Numbered from the stretch's first letter, positions 53,811 through 62,707 are shown. The stretch: DNA of 64,000 bases from Catenuloplanes atrovinosus (GCF_031458235.1 NZ_JAVDYB010000001.1:7589001-7653000), one strand, 5' to 3'. Notes: generated from the letters alone by a model not told the origin. A program made the numbers and translations.

Positions 53811-54498
53811 CACCCCCGACGACGAGCTGCTCGCGGCTCACGTCGACGGTGACCCGGACGCGTTCGCCGAGCTGATCGGCCGGCATCGGGACCGGCTCTG
53901 GGCGGTCGCCGTGCGTACCATCGGCGACCGCGAGGAGGCCGCGGACGCGCTCCAGGAGGCGCTGCTCTCCGCGCACCGGGCCGCCGCGCGGTTCCGCGGC
54001 GACTCCGCGGTCACCACCTGGCTGCACCGGATCGTGGTCAACGCCTGCCTGGACCGCATCCGGCGCCTGCAGAACCACCGCACGGTCCCGCTCTCCATCC
54101 CGTCCGACGACGACCGCCCGGAGCGCGAGCCGGCCGCGCCGGTGATCGACCACGACACCGCGCTGGTGGTCCGGCAGGCCATCGACGAGCTGCCGATCGA
54201 GCAGCGGGCCGCGCTGATCCTGGTCGACGTGCAGGGCTACTCGGTCGCGGAGGCGGCGGCCGTGCTCGGCGTGGCCGAGGGGACCGTCAAGAGCCGGTGC
54301 GCTCGCGGACGGGCCAAGCTCGCGATCACGCTCGGGCACCTCCGGCCCGGCCGGTCTCGACGGGATAACGCGCCGGTCACGGAGAAGTCGAGCGATCCAG
54401 CTCACGCCGGGAACCCGGCGGACGCCGGGAACGTCTCATCGGAAGGTGCGCCGTCCCCGGGGCGTAACGCCCTGCGAGTGAAGGCGGAGGAACAGTGA
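53785..54498 (+). CDS. sigM: ECF sigma factor SigM-like
   Basis: 237 residues. Sigma region 2 (DAFAELIGRHRDRLWAVAVRTIGDREEAADALQEALLSAHRAAARF, STWLHRIVVNACLDRIRR near 85) and region 4 (DELPIEQRAALILVDVQGYSVAEAAAVLGVAEGTVKSRCARGRAKL). A Pro/Ala-rich C-terminal tail extends about 40 residues beyond region 4. ATG 53785 overlaps the pseudokinase stop by 26 bases. The anti-sigma gene overlaps its stop. Order matches Rv3911 sigM. Confidence 0.95.
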   Translation: MRSPSRGPDTPDDELLAAHVDGDPDAFAELIGRHRDRLWAVAVRTIGDREEAADALQEALLSAHRAAARFRGDSAVTTWLHRIVVNACLDRIRRLQNHRTVPLSIPSDDDRPEREPAAPVIDHDTALVVRQAIDELPIEQRAALILVDVQGYSVAEAAAVLGVAEGTVKSRCARGRAKLAITLGHLRPGRSRRDNAPVTEKSSDPAHAGNPADAGNVSSEGAPSPGRNALRVKAEEQ

Positions 54499-55370
54499 GC
54501 AGCTCGGACGCGTCGCTGACCGAGGCTCAGTGGGACCTCCTGGCCGACTACCTCGGCGGCGTACTGGACGGAGACCCGCGACACGACGAGGTCACCGCGC
54601 TCATCGCATCGGATTCGGAGTGGCGGGACGCGCACGCGGCGCTCGCCGACGCCACCGGCGCGGTCCACGACGACCTGCGCACGCTGGCCGAGGCGCCGGT
54701 CGGCCCGATGCCGGACGACGTGGCCGCCCGGCTGGACGCGGCACTGCGCGGGGAGGCCCTGGCGCCGGTGATCCCGCTCCGCCGGCGCCGATTCCCGCGC
54801 TGGGCCCTGCCCGCCACGATCGCGGCCGGCGTCCTGGCGTTCGCCGCGGTCGGCATCACCGGCCTGCTGAACGGCCTCGAGGTGAACAACGAGATCACCT
54901 CCTCCGCCGGCAGCGGCGCGGACGCTCCGGAGGCCGCGGCCGCGCCGCTGCCCTCCCATCAGGTCGTGGTCAGCGGCCGGGACTACACATCGGCGTCCGC
55001 GCGGTCGCTGGCCGAGCTGGTGGAGGAGCGCGGCGTCGCGGCGGCCGAGGGGCTGAGCAGCCCGCTGGCCGAGTCCGGCGGCAAGCCACCGGCGCCGATG
55101 CGCGACGACGCCGGCGGCGCGATCCCGCCGGTGCTGGCCCGGCTCACCGATCCGGAGGCGCTGAACCACTGCCTGGGCGCGATCGCGATCGAGCACGGCG
55201 TGGCCTCGCTGACCGCGCGGCTCATCGACTATGCCTCGTTCGAGGGCAGCCCCGGGCTGCTGGTGCTCTTCACGGACTCGGTCGGCCAGGACATGGTGTG
55301 GGTCGCCGGCCCGCAGTGCGGTGCCGACGGCATGCTTGCGGACACCCGGTATTCGGCGCCGGTAGGGTGA
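54495..55370 (+). CDS. Membrane anti-sigma factor paired with SigM
   Basis: 291 residues, GTG start overlapping the sigM stop (GTGA). Short N-terminal cytoplasmic domain (WDLLADYLGGVLDGDPRHDEVTALIASDSEWRDAHAALADA) resembling actinobacterial anti-sigma domains but without the HxxxCxxC zinc motif, one membrane helix (WALPATIAAGVLAFAAVGITGLL) and an outer domain with two cysteines (NHCLGAIAIEHG, GPQCGADGML) that may sense redox. Same position as Rv3912. Confidence 0.85.
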   Translation: MSSSDASLTEAQWDLLADYLGGVLDGDPRHDEVTALIASDSEWRDAHAALADATGAVHDDLRTLAEAPVGPMPDDVAARLDAALRGEALAPVIPLRRRRFPRWALPATIAAGVLAFAAVGITGLLNGLEVNNEITSSAGSGADAPEAAAAPLPSHQVVVSGRDYTSASARSLAELVEERGVAAAEGLSSPLAESGGKPPAPMRDDAGGAIPPVLARLTDPEALNHCLGAIAIEHGVASLTARLIDYASFEGSPGLLVLFTDSVGQDMVWVAGPQCGADGMLADTRYSAPVG

Positions 55371-55538
55371 GCAGGCAACACCTTCCGGGCCGCGCCCTGC
55401 CGACGTGAGCCGGCCCACCGGTGTACCGGACCGGGAATCCCGGTCCATGCGATGACGTTTCTGCTGGGGCGATCGCCGCCCAGCCCCGCCACCGGCCGGA
55501 CGGGCAGCGGTGCACACGAAGACACTGAGGAGTGGGCA

Positions 55539-56501
55539 GTGGACGAGGTCCGCAACCTGATCATCATCGGCTCGGGGCCGTCCGGCTACACGGCCGCGGT
55601 CTACGCCGCGCGCGCCAACCTGAAGCCGCTGGTCATCGAGGGTGTGCAGTCCGGCGGCGCGCTGATGACCACCACCGAGGTGGAAAACTTCCCGGGCTTC
55701 CCGGACGGCGTGATGGGTCCCGAGCTGATGGACTCCATGCGCAAGCAGGCGGAGCGGTTCGGCGCCGAGTTCATCACCGACGACGTCACCCGCGTCGAGC
55801 TCACCGGCACCACGGTCACCGAGCCGGGTGCGGAGGGCCTCAAGACCGTGTGGGTCGGCGACACCAGCTACTTCGCGCGTGCCGTGATTCTCTCCACCGG
55901 CTCGGCCTGGCGGCGGCTCGGCGTCCCCGGCGAGGAGGAGTTCCTCGGCCACGGCGTCTCGTCCTGCGCCACCTGTGACGGCTTCTTCTTCCGCAATCAC
56001 CACATCGTGGTGGTCGGCGGCGGCGACTCCGCCATGGAGGAGGCCACGTTCCTGACCCGGTTCGCGGAGACGGTCACCATCGTGCACCGCCGCGACTCGT
56101 TCCGGGCCAGCAAGATCATGGCGCAGCGCGCGATGGACAACCCGAAGATCAAGGTCGAGTGGAACAGCGCGGTCGAGGAGATCCTCGGCGCGGACGGCAA
56201 GGTCAGCGGCGTCCGCCTGCGGAACACGGTCTCCGGCGAGACCAAGACGCTGGACGTCACCGGCGTGTTCGTCGCGATCGGCCACATCCCGCGCAGCGAC
56301 CTCTTCAAGGACCAGGTCGCGATGAACGAGGAGGGCTACGTCACCGTCGACTCGCCCAGCACCCGGACCAACGTGCCGGGCGTCTTCGCGGCCGGCGACC
56401 TGGTCGACCACACGTACCGGCAGGCCATCACCGCGGCCGGCACCGGCTGCGCCGCGGCGCTCGACGCCGAGCGCTTCATCGCGTCGTTCGAAGAGATCTA
56501 G
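55539..56501 (+). CDS. trxB: Thioredoxin reductase
   Basis: 320 residues from GTG 55539 with GAGGAG upstream. NADPH- and FAD-dependent. Motifs: [19 protein letters not shown] (FAD), [26 protein letters not shown] (redox CATC), [20 protein letters not shown] (NADPH) and [31 protein letters not shown]. Followed 31 bases later by trxA. Confidence 0.98.
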   Translation: MDEVRNLIIIGSGPSGYTAAVYAARANLKPLVIEGVQSGGALMTTTEVENFPGFPDGVMGPELMDSMRKQAERFGAEFITDDVTRVELTGTTVTEPGAEGLKTVWVGDTSYFARAVILSTGSAWRRLGVPGEEEFLGHGVSSCATCDGFFFRNHHIVVVGGGDSAMEEATFLTRFAETVTIVHRRDSFRASKIMAQRAMDNPKIKVEWNSAVEEILGADGKVSGVRLRNTVSGETKTLDVTGVFVAIGHIPRSDLFKDQVAMNEEGYVTVDSPSTRTNVPGVFAAGDLVDHTYRQAITAAGTGCAAALDAERFIASFEEI

Positions 56502-56532
56502 AAACCCCCAGCCCCGAGGAGGCATCCGTCCC

Positions 56533-56847
56533 ATGGAGTCGGTCACCGACAAGACCTTCGTCAGCCAGGTTCTGCAGTCCGACAAGCCGGTGCTCGTCGA
56601 CTTCTGGGCCGAGTGGTGCGCGCCGTGCCGCAAGGTCACCCCGTTGCTCGAGGAGATCTCGAAGGAGATGGGCGACAAGGTCACCATCGTCAAGCTGAAC
56701 ATCGACGAGAACCCCGAGACCGCCATGGCGTACCGGGTGATGTCGGTGCCGACGCTCACGGTCTTCAAGGGCGGCCAGCCGGTGAAGTCGGTGGCCGGCG
56801 CGAAGCCCAAGGGCGCACTGATCAACCTGATCGAGTCCGCGCTGTAA
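56533..56847 (+). CDS. trxA: Thioredoxin
   Basis: 104 residues. DKPVLVDFWAEWCAPCRKVTPLLEEI gives the active site WCAPC (normally WCGPC; Ala in place of Gly is seen in actinobacteria), plus MSVPTLTVFKGGQPV with the cis-proline. Ends the sigM-trxB-trxA run before a terminator. Confidence 0.97.
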   Translation: MESVTDKTFVSQVLQSDKPVLVDFWAEWCAPCRKVTPLLEEISKEMGDKVTIVKLNIDENPETAMAYRVMSVPTLTVFKGGQPVKSVAGAKPKGALINLIESAL

Positions 56848-56862
56848 GACTCTTTCGCACCG

Positions 56863-56900
56863 AGAGCCCCGGTTCGTGCGCATCGCGGAGCCGGGGCTCT
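56863..56900 (+). terminator. Intrinsic terminator after trxA
   Basis: Perfect 10-bp arms AGAGCCCCGG (56863-56872) and CCGGGGCTCT (56891-56900), 18-base loop, then TTACTG. It lies 16 bases after the trxA stop and before the cwlM ribosome site. Confidence 0.85.
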
Positions 56901-56986
56901 TTACTGTGAGTGACGCGTCGGCGAAACGCGCGGCGACCGTGCGCCCGCGATACGCTCCGGTTCGAGTTTTTGAGGAGGTCGTTGCT

Positions 56987-58153
56987 GTGCGCCCGATCCG
57001 ACGTGGAGACCGTGGCCCCGCGGTGGCGGAGATCCGCTCGGTCCTGGCCCGCCTGGACCCGGCCTTCGCCGCGGACGAGGACCTCTTCGACGAGCACACC
57101 GACCGCGCGGTCCGCGCCTTCCAGCAGCGGCGCGGCCTCACCGTCGACGGCGAGGTCGACGAGGAGACCTGGCTCGCGCTCGACGCGGCCCGCTGGCGGC
57201 TCGGCTCCCGCGCGCTGTTCCACGCCATCCCGCACCCGCTGATCGGCGAGGACGTCCGCACGCTGCAGGAACGCCTGCTGGAGATGGGCTACGACGTGGG
57301 CCGGCCGGACGGCGTCTACGGCGCCCGCACCGCCAAGGCCGTCGGCCAGTTCCAGCGCGAGGTCGGCCTCTCACCCGACGGCTCGTTCGGCCCGCAGACC
57401 ATGCACGCGCTGCGCCGCCTCGGCCGCAAGGTCGTCGGCGGTCGCCCGCAGTGGCTGCGTGAGGCCGAGGCGTTCCGGCAGTCCGGCCCGCACCTGCTCG
57501 GCAAGACCGTGGTCATCGACCCCGGCCACGGCGGCCCCGACCCCGGCATCGTGGTGCCCGACGGCCCGCTGCGCTGGACCGAGTCCGAGCTCACCTTCGA
57601 CCTCGCCTCCCGCCTGGAGGGCCGCCTGGCCGGCGCCGGCATGCGCGTCCACCTCACCCGCGGCCCGTCACCCGCCGCGCGCATCCGCGACCGCGACCGC
57701 GCCCAGCTCGCCAACGACCTGCACGCCGACCTGCTGATCTCCATCCACATCGACGGCTACAAGACCCCCGAGGCCGACGGCGTCGCCACCTACCACTACG
57801 GCGACGGCACCTCCGACGGCGTCACCTCCACGGTCGCGGAGCGCCTGGCCGGCCTGGTTCAGCGCGAGATCGTCGCCCGCACCGGCCTGCGCAACTGCCA
57901 GACCCACGCCAAGACCTGGGACCTGCTGCGCCTGAGCCGCATGCCCGCCGTCCGCGTCGAACTCGGCTACCTGACCTCCCCGCGCGACCGCGACCGCCTC
58001 GTCGACCCGCTCTTCCGCGAACAGGCCATAGAGTCCATCGTGGCCGCGGTCCAGCGCATGTACTACCCCGTCGAACACGACGTCCCCACCGGCTCCATCG
58101 ACGTCCGCCAGCTTCGCACCGCGGTCGCCGCCGGCCTCCCGATCAAGGCCTGA
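56987..58153 (+). CDS. cwlM: Amidase_3 protein CwlM with two peptidoglycan-binding domains
   Basis: 388 residues from GTG 56987 (VRPIRRGDRGPAV), chosen for AGGAGG 8 bases upstream. Two PG_binding_1 repeats (about 5-75 and 85-155: FDEHTDRAVRAFQQRRGL, GARTAKAVGQFQREVGL) then an Amidase_3 domain (VVIDPGHGGPDPGIV, RWTESELTFDLASRLEGRL, DLLISIHIDGYKTPEADGVATYH, RVELGYLTSPRDRDRL). There is no signal peptide. In M. tuberculosis the homologue acts inside the cell as a regulator of MurA under PknB control rather than as a secreted hydrolase; the same is inferred here. Metal ligands His/Glu/His and catalytic Glu are present. Confidence 0.93.
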   Translation: MRPIRRGDRGPAVAEIRSVLARLDPAFAADEDLFDEHTDRAVRAFQQRRGLTVDGEVDEETWLALDAARWRLGSRALFHAIPHPLIGEDVRTLQERLLEMGYDVGRPDGVYGARTAKAVGQFQREVGLSPDGSFGPQTMHALRRLGRKVVGGRPQWLREAEAFRQSGPHLLGKTVVIDPGHGGPDPGIVVPDGPLRWTESELTFDLASRLEGRLAGAGMRVHLTRGPSPAARIRDRDRAQLANDLHADLLISIHIDGYKTPEADGVATYHYGDGTSDGVTSTVAERLAGLVQREIVARTGLRNCQTHAKTWDLLRLSRMPAVRVELGYLTSPRDRDRLVDPLFREQAIESIVAAVQRMYYPVEHDVPTGSIDVRQLRTAVAAGLPIKA

Positions 58154-58160
58154 ACCCCCT

Positions 58161-58240
58161 TTCCATTTGCCCGCTTCCGGCGGGTCCGGTTCCGCATGCT
58201 CCCGCGGGCACCGGTCGTCGCTGGCGCTCCTCCCTGCCGG
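58161..58240 (+). repeat. Copy A of the interspersed 3'-end repeat
   Basis: 80 bases, starting TTCCATTTGCCCGC and ending CTCCCTGCCGG, nearly identical to copy B on the other strand (about two differences). It lies 8 bases after the cwlM stop and in the same direction. Contains a hairpin CCCGC-TTCCG-GCGGG and the core CCGCATGCTCCCGCGGG. Similarity with copies B and C extends to about 58262 (GCCAAGACC). Confidence 0.95.
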
Positions 58241-58909
58241 TCCCGCCGTGCCAAGACCATCCGCACCGCCTTTGCTCTGCTTACCCGGGTACGGTGCTCG
58301 ACGGCCACGCGTGCCGGCCTCGCCAGCACATCGCAGCGGCGGTGAGCGTGACTCAGTAATTCGGCGCGACCGCGGTGCGGTGCTGTCGCTGCCCCGGGTC
58401 CTGTCCCGCTCCCAGTTCGCGCAGCTCACCCCGACCGGCGACTGGCACGGCGCGGTCGCTTCGCTCTGCTTACCTGGTCGAGAATCGCTGCTCGTTGGCC
58501 GGACACCCTACTGAGTTCGCCTCAGCAACGGTGCGCGTCGCGGTCGCCGAAGACCCACTTCTATGCCGATATTTCGGACTTCTGACGTCCGGGCTGGCCG
58601 CCGGTCGGCCACAGAACCGGGTTCTAGTTATCAGAGGCTGTGACTTTCGCCCGATACCTCGGCTTCCGTGCGCGCGGGTCGGAAAGGCCGGTGCCGGCCT
58701 CCGGTCCAGGGGGTTGCGCGCCTCGATCAAGCGCACGAGGGCCGACCGTGAGCACCCGCCTGCCGGCCGCCTCCGGAAGTCCGTCGCGGCTGCGGTGATC
58801 TCGCCGTCTATTGAGGGACGCTCACTGCCACGAGTACGTCCTGCGATATTGCCGCCACGAGCTGCTGGGAGCGCGGACTACAGCCGGGGTTGGTCTTGCG
58901 GCCACGGAG

Positions 58910-58989
58910 CCGGCAGGGAGGAGCGCCAGCGACGACCGGTGCCCGCGGGAGCATGCGGAACCGGACCCGCCGGAAGCGGGTGAATGGAA
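58910..58989 (-). repeat. Copy B of the interspersed 3'-end repeat
   Basis: 80 bases matching copy A over its full length on the minus strand, with the hairpin CCCGC-TTCCG-GCGGG and the shared core. Its first base lies about 9 bases after the stop of the minus-strand GNAT gene, in the same direction. A and B therefore face each other across the gene-free spacer. Confidence 0.95.
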
Positions 58990-58997
58990 AGAGGTTG

Positions 58998-59654
58998 TCA
59001 GGCCGTGGAGCTGGTGGCGGGCCGGACCGGGCGGAGCAGCGTCTCCGGGGTCATCGAGCCGAGGAGCTTTTCCAGGGCGTATTCGACGTCGGACTTCCAG
59101 GAGAGCGCGGTGCGCAGTTCCAGGCGGAGGCGTGGATAGCGGGGGTGCTGGCGGACCGTCTTGAAGCCGACGGAGAGGAAGAAGTCGACGGGGGCGACGC
59201 AGGCCTTGGCGTCGTCGTCGGCCTCGCCGAACTTGGCGTCGCCGAACGCCTCGATGGCCTTGATGCCGCGCTTGGTGAGGTCGCGGGCGACGCCTTGGAC
59301 CAGCATGCGGCCGAGGCCGCCGCCGGCGAACGCGGGGACGACGTGCGCGGTCATCAGCAGCGCGGCGTCGGCGGAGACCGGGGAGGTGGGGAACGCCATG
59401 GAGCGCGGGACGTAGGCGGGCGGCGCGAACATGACGAAGCCGGCCGGCATGCCGTCCACGTAGATCAGCTTGCCGCAGGAGCCCCACTCCAGCAGCGTCT
59501 GCGAGACCCAGGCCTCCTTCTCCAATTCGGGGGCGCCGTCGGCGCAGGCGCGCTCGGCGCTGACCGGGTCGAGTTCCCAGAAGACGCACTTGCGGCAGCC
59601 CCGGGGCAGGTCCTCGAGCGTGTCGAGAGTAAGGCTGACCAGGCGACGAGACAT
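58998..59654 (-). CDS. GNAT-family acetyltransferase
   Basis: 218 residues. RKCVFWELDPVSA near the start, LIYVDGMPAGFVMFAPP, AALLMTAHVVPAFAGGGLGRMLVQGVARDLTKRGIKAIEAFGDAKF (acetyl-CoA loop QxxGxG-like as GGGLGR) and VDFFLSVGFKTVRQHPRYPRLRLELRTAL. A pair of cysteines (RGCRKC) near the N-terminus. Position near cwlM and parB recalls Rv3916c. Substrate unknown. Confidence 0.88.
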   Translation of the reverse strand: MSRRLVSLTLDTLEDLPRGCRKCVFWELDPVSAERACADGAPELEKEAWVSQTLLEWGSCGKLIYVDGMPAGFVMFAPPAYVPRSMAFPTSPVSADAALLMTAHVVPAFAGGGLGRMLVQGVARDLTKRGIKAIEAFGDAKFGEADDDAKACVAPVDFFLSVGFKTVRQHPRYPRLRLELRTALSWKSDVEYALEKLLGSMTPETLLRPVRPATSSTA

Positions 59655-59849
59655 GGCTGCGAATCCCCCACGGTGCTTACGAACTCCCGCCGAGAATCGT
59701 ACGCCGGATTTTCAGCTCAGCGCGAAAGACGCGTGGTCCGGTCCGCCATGTGGACCGGCCGGTTATCCGAAGGCCGCCCGATCGGGCGAGGCATAGCATC
59801 GGTTCACCGGCGCCCGCGCTGGGTGCGCTCCCCTAAGAGTGAGGTGATC

Positions 59850-61154
59850 ATGTCCGGCACGACGCTCGACGATTACACCGATAGGTACGCCGCCCGTGTC
59901 GGGGGCATGACCGCTTCGGAGATCCGAGCTCTGTTCGCCGTCGCCAGCCGCCCCGAGGTGGTGTCGCTGGCCGGTGGGGCGCCGTACATCGCCGCGCTTC
60001 CGCTGGACGCGGTGGGGGAGATGCTGGGCCGGCTCGGCAGCGAGCGCGGCAGCAGCACGCTGCAGTACGGGATCGGTCAGGGCACGGTCGAGCTGCGCGA
60101 GCGGATCTGCGAGGTGATGGCGCTCTCCGGCATCGACGTCGGCTGCGGCGCCTCCCCGGACGACGTGGTGGTGACGGTCGGCGGCCAGCAGGCGATCGAC
60201 CTGGTCGCGCGGCTGTTCCTGGACCCGGGCGACGTGGTGCTGGCGGAGGGGCCGACCTACGTGGGCGCGCTCGGCGTGTTCCAGGCCGCGCAGGCGCAGG
60301 TGGTGCACGTGGCGATGGACGACGACGGGCTGATCCCGGCCGCGCTGGAGTCGGCGATCGCCGCGGTGCGGGCCTCGGGCCGGCGCGCGAAGTTCCTCTA
60401 CACGATCCCGACGTATCAGAACCCGACCGGCGTGACCATGTCGGAGGAGCGGCGCGAGCAGGTGCTGGACATCTGCGAGCGGGCCGGGCTGCTGGTGGTG
60501 GAGGACGACCCGTACGGCCAGCTGGGCTTCGACGGTGACGCGCCCCGGCCGCTGCGCGCGCGCCGGCGGAACGGCGTCTTCTACCTGAGCACGTTCTCCA
60601 AGACGTTCGCGCCGGGGCTGCGCGTCGGCTGGATTCTGGCGCCGCACGCGGTGCGCGACAAGCTGGTCATCGCCACCGAGGCGACCGTGCTCTGCCCGAG
60701 CGCGTTCGCGCAGGCCGCGGTCACGGAGTACCTGACCACGATGCCCTGGCGTCAGCAGCTGAAGGTGTACCGCGAGGTGTACCGGGAGCGCCGGGACGCG
60801 CTGCTCGACTCGCTGGAAGACCTCATGCCCGCGGGTACGACGTGGACGCGGCCGGCCGGCGGGCTGTTCGTCTGGGCGACGCTACCGGAGGGCCTCGACT
60901 CGAAGGCGATGGTGCCGCGCGCGGTCGCGGCCCGGGTGGCGTACGTGCCCGGCACCGGCTTCTACGCGGACGGCGGCGGCCAGGAGTTCATGCGGCTCAA
61001 CTTCTCCTTCCCGTCGCCGGAGCGGATCCGCGAGGGCGTGCGCCGGCTGTCCGGCGTGATGGAGGAGGAGATGGCGCTGCGCTCGGTCTTCGGCGCGCCG
61101 GCGCTGCGCCGCGGCCAGGGCAGGGCCGACGTGCCCGGTTCGCAATTGGCATGA
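59850..61154 (+). CDS. PLP-dependent aminotransferase, class I/II (2-aminoadipate/aromatic type)
   Basis: 434 residues. Fold type I: EVVSLAGGAPYIAALP, LQYGIGQGTVELRERI, VTVGGQQAIDLVARLFLDPGDVVLAEGPTY, YTIPTYQNPTGVTMSEERRE, VVEDDPYGQLGFDG, YLSTFSKTFAPGLRVGWI with the PLP lysine, and RPAGGLFVWATLPEGLDSKAM. It is like MocR aminotransferase domains but lacks the helix-turn-helix. Its stop overlaps the next start, so it is coupled to the ATP-grasp gene. Confidence 0.93.
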   Translation: MSGTTLDDYTDRYAARVGGMTASEIRALFAVASRPEVVSLAGGAPYIAALPLDAVGEMLGRLGSERGSSTLQYGIGQGTVELRERICEVMALSGIDVGCGASPDDVVVTVGGQQAIDLVARLFLDPGDVVLAEGPTYVGALGVFQAAQAQVVHVAMDDDGLIPAALESAIAAVRASGRRAKFLYTIPTYQNPTGVTMSEERREQVLDICERAGLLVVEDDPYGQLGFDGDAPRPLRARRRNGVFYLSTFSKTFAPGLRVGWILAPHAVRDKLVIATEATVLCPSAFAQAAVTEYLTTMPWRQQLKVYREVYRERRDALLDSLEDLMPAGTTWTRPAGGLFVWATLPEGLDSKAMVPRAVAARVAYVPGTGFYADGGGQEFMRLNFSFPSPERIREGVRRLSGVMEEEMALRSVFGAPALRRGQGRADVPGSQLA

Positions 61155-62116
61155 TCGACAGCATGTCGAACGATCTTCGTGTGCTGGTGCTCGCCGGCGG
61201 CCTCTCCTACGAGCGGGACGTCTCGCTCCGGTCGGGCCGCCGGGTCGCCGACGCGCTCCAGGCCGCCGGAGTGCAGACCGAGCTGCGGGACGCGGACGTG
61301 GCGCTGCTCCCCGGCCTGCGCGCGGACCCGCCGGACGCGGTCATCATCGCGCTGCACGGCGCCATCGGCGAGGATGGCTCGCTGCGTGGCGTGCTCGATC
61401 TGTTCGACGTGCCGTACATCGGATGCGACGCCCGCACCGCGCGCCTCGCCTGGGACAAGCCCTCCGCCAAGGCGGTGCTGCGCGAGGCCGGGATCAGCAC
61501 GCCGGACTGGGTGGCGCTGCCGCACGACCGCTTCTCCGAGCTGGGCGCGGTCGCGGTGCTGGACCGGATCGTGGAGCGGCTCGGCGTACCGCTGATGGTC
61601 AAGCCCGCCCAGGGCGGATCCGGCCTGGGCGCCTCCGTCGTCCGCGACGCCGCCGATCTGCCGGCCGCGATGGTCGGCTGCTTCTCGTACGACTCGACCG
61701 CGCTGGTCGAGCGGTACGTGCCGGGCGCGGACATCGCGGTCTCCGTGGTGGACCTGGGGGAGGGCCCGTTCGCGCTGCCGGCCGTGGAGATCGTGCCCCG
61801 GGACGGGGTGTACGACTACGCGGCGCGGTACACCGCCGGCGTGACCACGTGGCACACGCCGGCCCGGCTGTCGCCCGCGGTCACCGCGCAGGCGACCGCG
61901 ACGGCCGTGGCGGCGCACCAGGCGCTCGGCGTGCGGGACCTGTCCCGGGTGGATCTGATCGTGGACGCGGACGGTGTGCCGCACGTGCTCGAAGTGAGCG
62001 TGTCGCCCGGGATGACCGAGACGTCGCTGCTGCCACTCGCGGTGGCGGCTGCGGGGCTCGATCTCGGGAAGCTGCTGAGCGAGTTGGTGGAGCGGGCGGT
62101 CCGCCGGGGAGTTTGA
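61151..62116 (+). CDS. D-alanine--D-alanine ligase-like ATP-grasp enzyme with altered metal motif
   Basis: 321 residues from ATG 61151, which overlaps the aminotransferase stop; ATG 61163 is also possible. Family motifs: VLAGGLSYERDVSLRSGRRVADAL, LHGAIGEDGSLRGVLDLFDVPYIG, KPSAKAVLREAGI, MVKPAQGGSGLGASVVRD, RVDLIVDADGVPHVLEVSVSPGMTETSLLP. In D-Ala ligases the last motif has Glu-x-Asn before the Pro-Gly; here it is Glu-Val-Ser, so the metal-binding Asn is Ser. It may still be a ligase with different substrates. The coupled aminotransferase could supply its substrate. Confidence 0.85.
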   Translation: MIDSMSNDLRVLVLAGGLSYERDVSLRSGRRVADALQAAGVQTELRDADVALLPGLRADPPDAVIIALHGAIGEDGSLRGVLDLFDVPYIGCDARTARLAWDKPSAKAVLREAGISTPDWVALPHDRFSELGAVAVLDRIVERLGVPLMVKPAQGGSGLGASVVRDAADLPAAMVGCFSYDSTALVERYVPGADIAVSVVDLGEGPFALPAVEIVPRDGVYDYAARYTAGVTTWHTPARLSPAVTAQATATAVAAHQALGVRDLSRVDLIVDADGVPHVLEVSVSPGMTETSLLPLAVAAAGLDLGKLLSELVERAVRRGV

Positions 62117-62249
62117 CCGTTTTGCGAAGCGGTCATCACGGAATCTCGCTCGATCCGAAATCGCGAGAGAATGGCTCTGACAGAAGCGATCCGGGGTTTG
62201 GATCGCGTCGCACTGAGCCGGTAAGCCTGGGTTTTCGGGTCGCACCGAG

Positions 62250-62287
62250 GATGACGCCATCGCGTTCGATCACGCGATGGCGTCATC
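62250..62287. repeat. Inverted repeat with 15-bp perfect arms
   Basis: Arms GATGACGCCATCGCG (62250-62264) and CGCGATGGCGTCATC (62273-62287), 8-base loop. It lies about 130 bases after the stop of the ATP-grasp gene, rather far for a terminator, and without a T-run. The motif GTCATCACGG appears after this repeat and again near 62128. Confidence 0.9.
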
Positions 62288-62613
62288 ACGGTTCCGGGGA
62301 CGCCGCAGAGGTCGTAAGAGCCGCGACTGACGGGTCGCGGCCCGCTGCCCCGCCCGATTCCCCAAAGCCCATCGCCGCCACCAGTCGAGGCGCGCCGTGG
62401 GACGGCGCCTGACTGGGAGCCGCCGAGAGCGGCGCGGCACCACGGCCGCACACCAACCACAAGGGCACCGAGTTAGGCGATCACCCTTCCGCCCCTGACG
62501 CGATCGCGAGCGGATGAGGGATGAGGGGCCACTCCATGTCTGGAGAGGGCCGTCGCCGGGTGAAAGCGGTCCTGGTGGAGGTAGAACGAGGCGGGCTGGA
62601 CGGTACGCGGCAC

Positions 62614-62707
62614 CGACCGCGTACCTGGAACGGTAGTTCGAGGTTCGACCACGCACCTGGACGATGGGTCGATGTCCGACCACGCATCCGGACGATAGGT
62701 CGATGTC
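62614..62707. repeat. Three tandem copies of a 31-bp unit
   Basis: Units at 62646-62676 and 62677-62707 differ at only three positions (CGACCACGCA, GGACGAT, GGTCGATGTC shared). A degenerate first copy lies at 62614-62645 (CGACCGCGTACCTGGAACGG). The period of 31 is not a multiple of three, so this is unlikely to be coding. Confidence 0.85.

Larger units (their letters stand above)
58154..58997. other. Gene-free spacer bracketed by inverted repeat copies A and B
   Basis: 844 bases with no supportable gene. It begins and ends with nearly identical 80-bp elements in opposite orientation. Between them a short stretch recurs, CTCTGCTTACC, at 58274 and 58467. The sequence from 58500 to 58860 is less GC-rich and may be a decayed region. 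Small frames crossing it lack ribosome sites or similarity. Confidence 0.6.

Noticed and set aside
58166-58983. Small frames in the 58 kb spacer
   Set aside because: They run through the repeat copies, lack ribosome sites and have no similarity to known families.
62641-62660. tRNA-like T-arm sequence GGTTCGACC
   Set aside because: No matching acceptor stem or anticodon arm; the motif belongs to the 31-bp tandem repeat.
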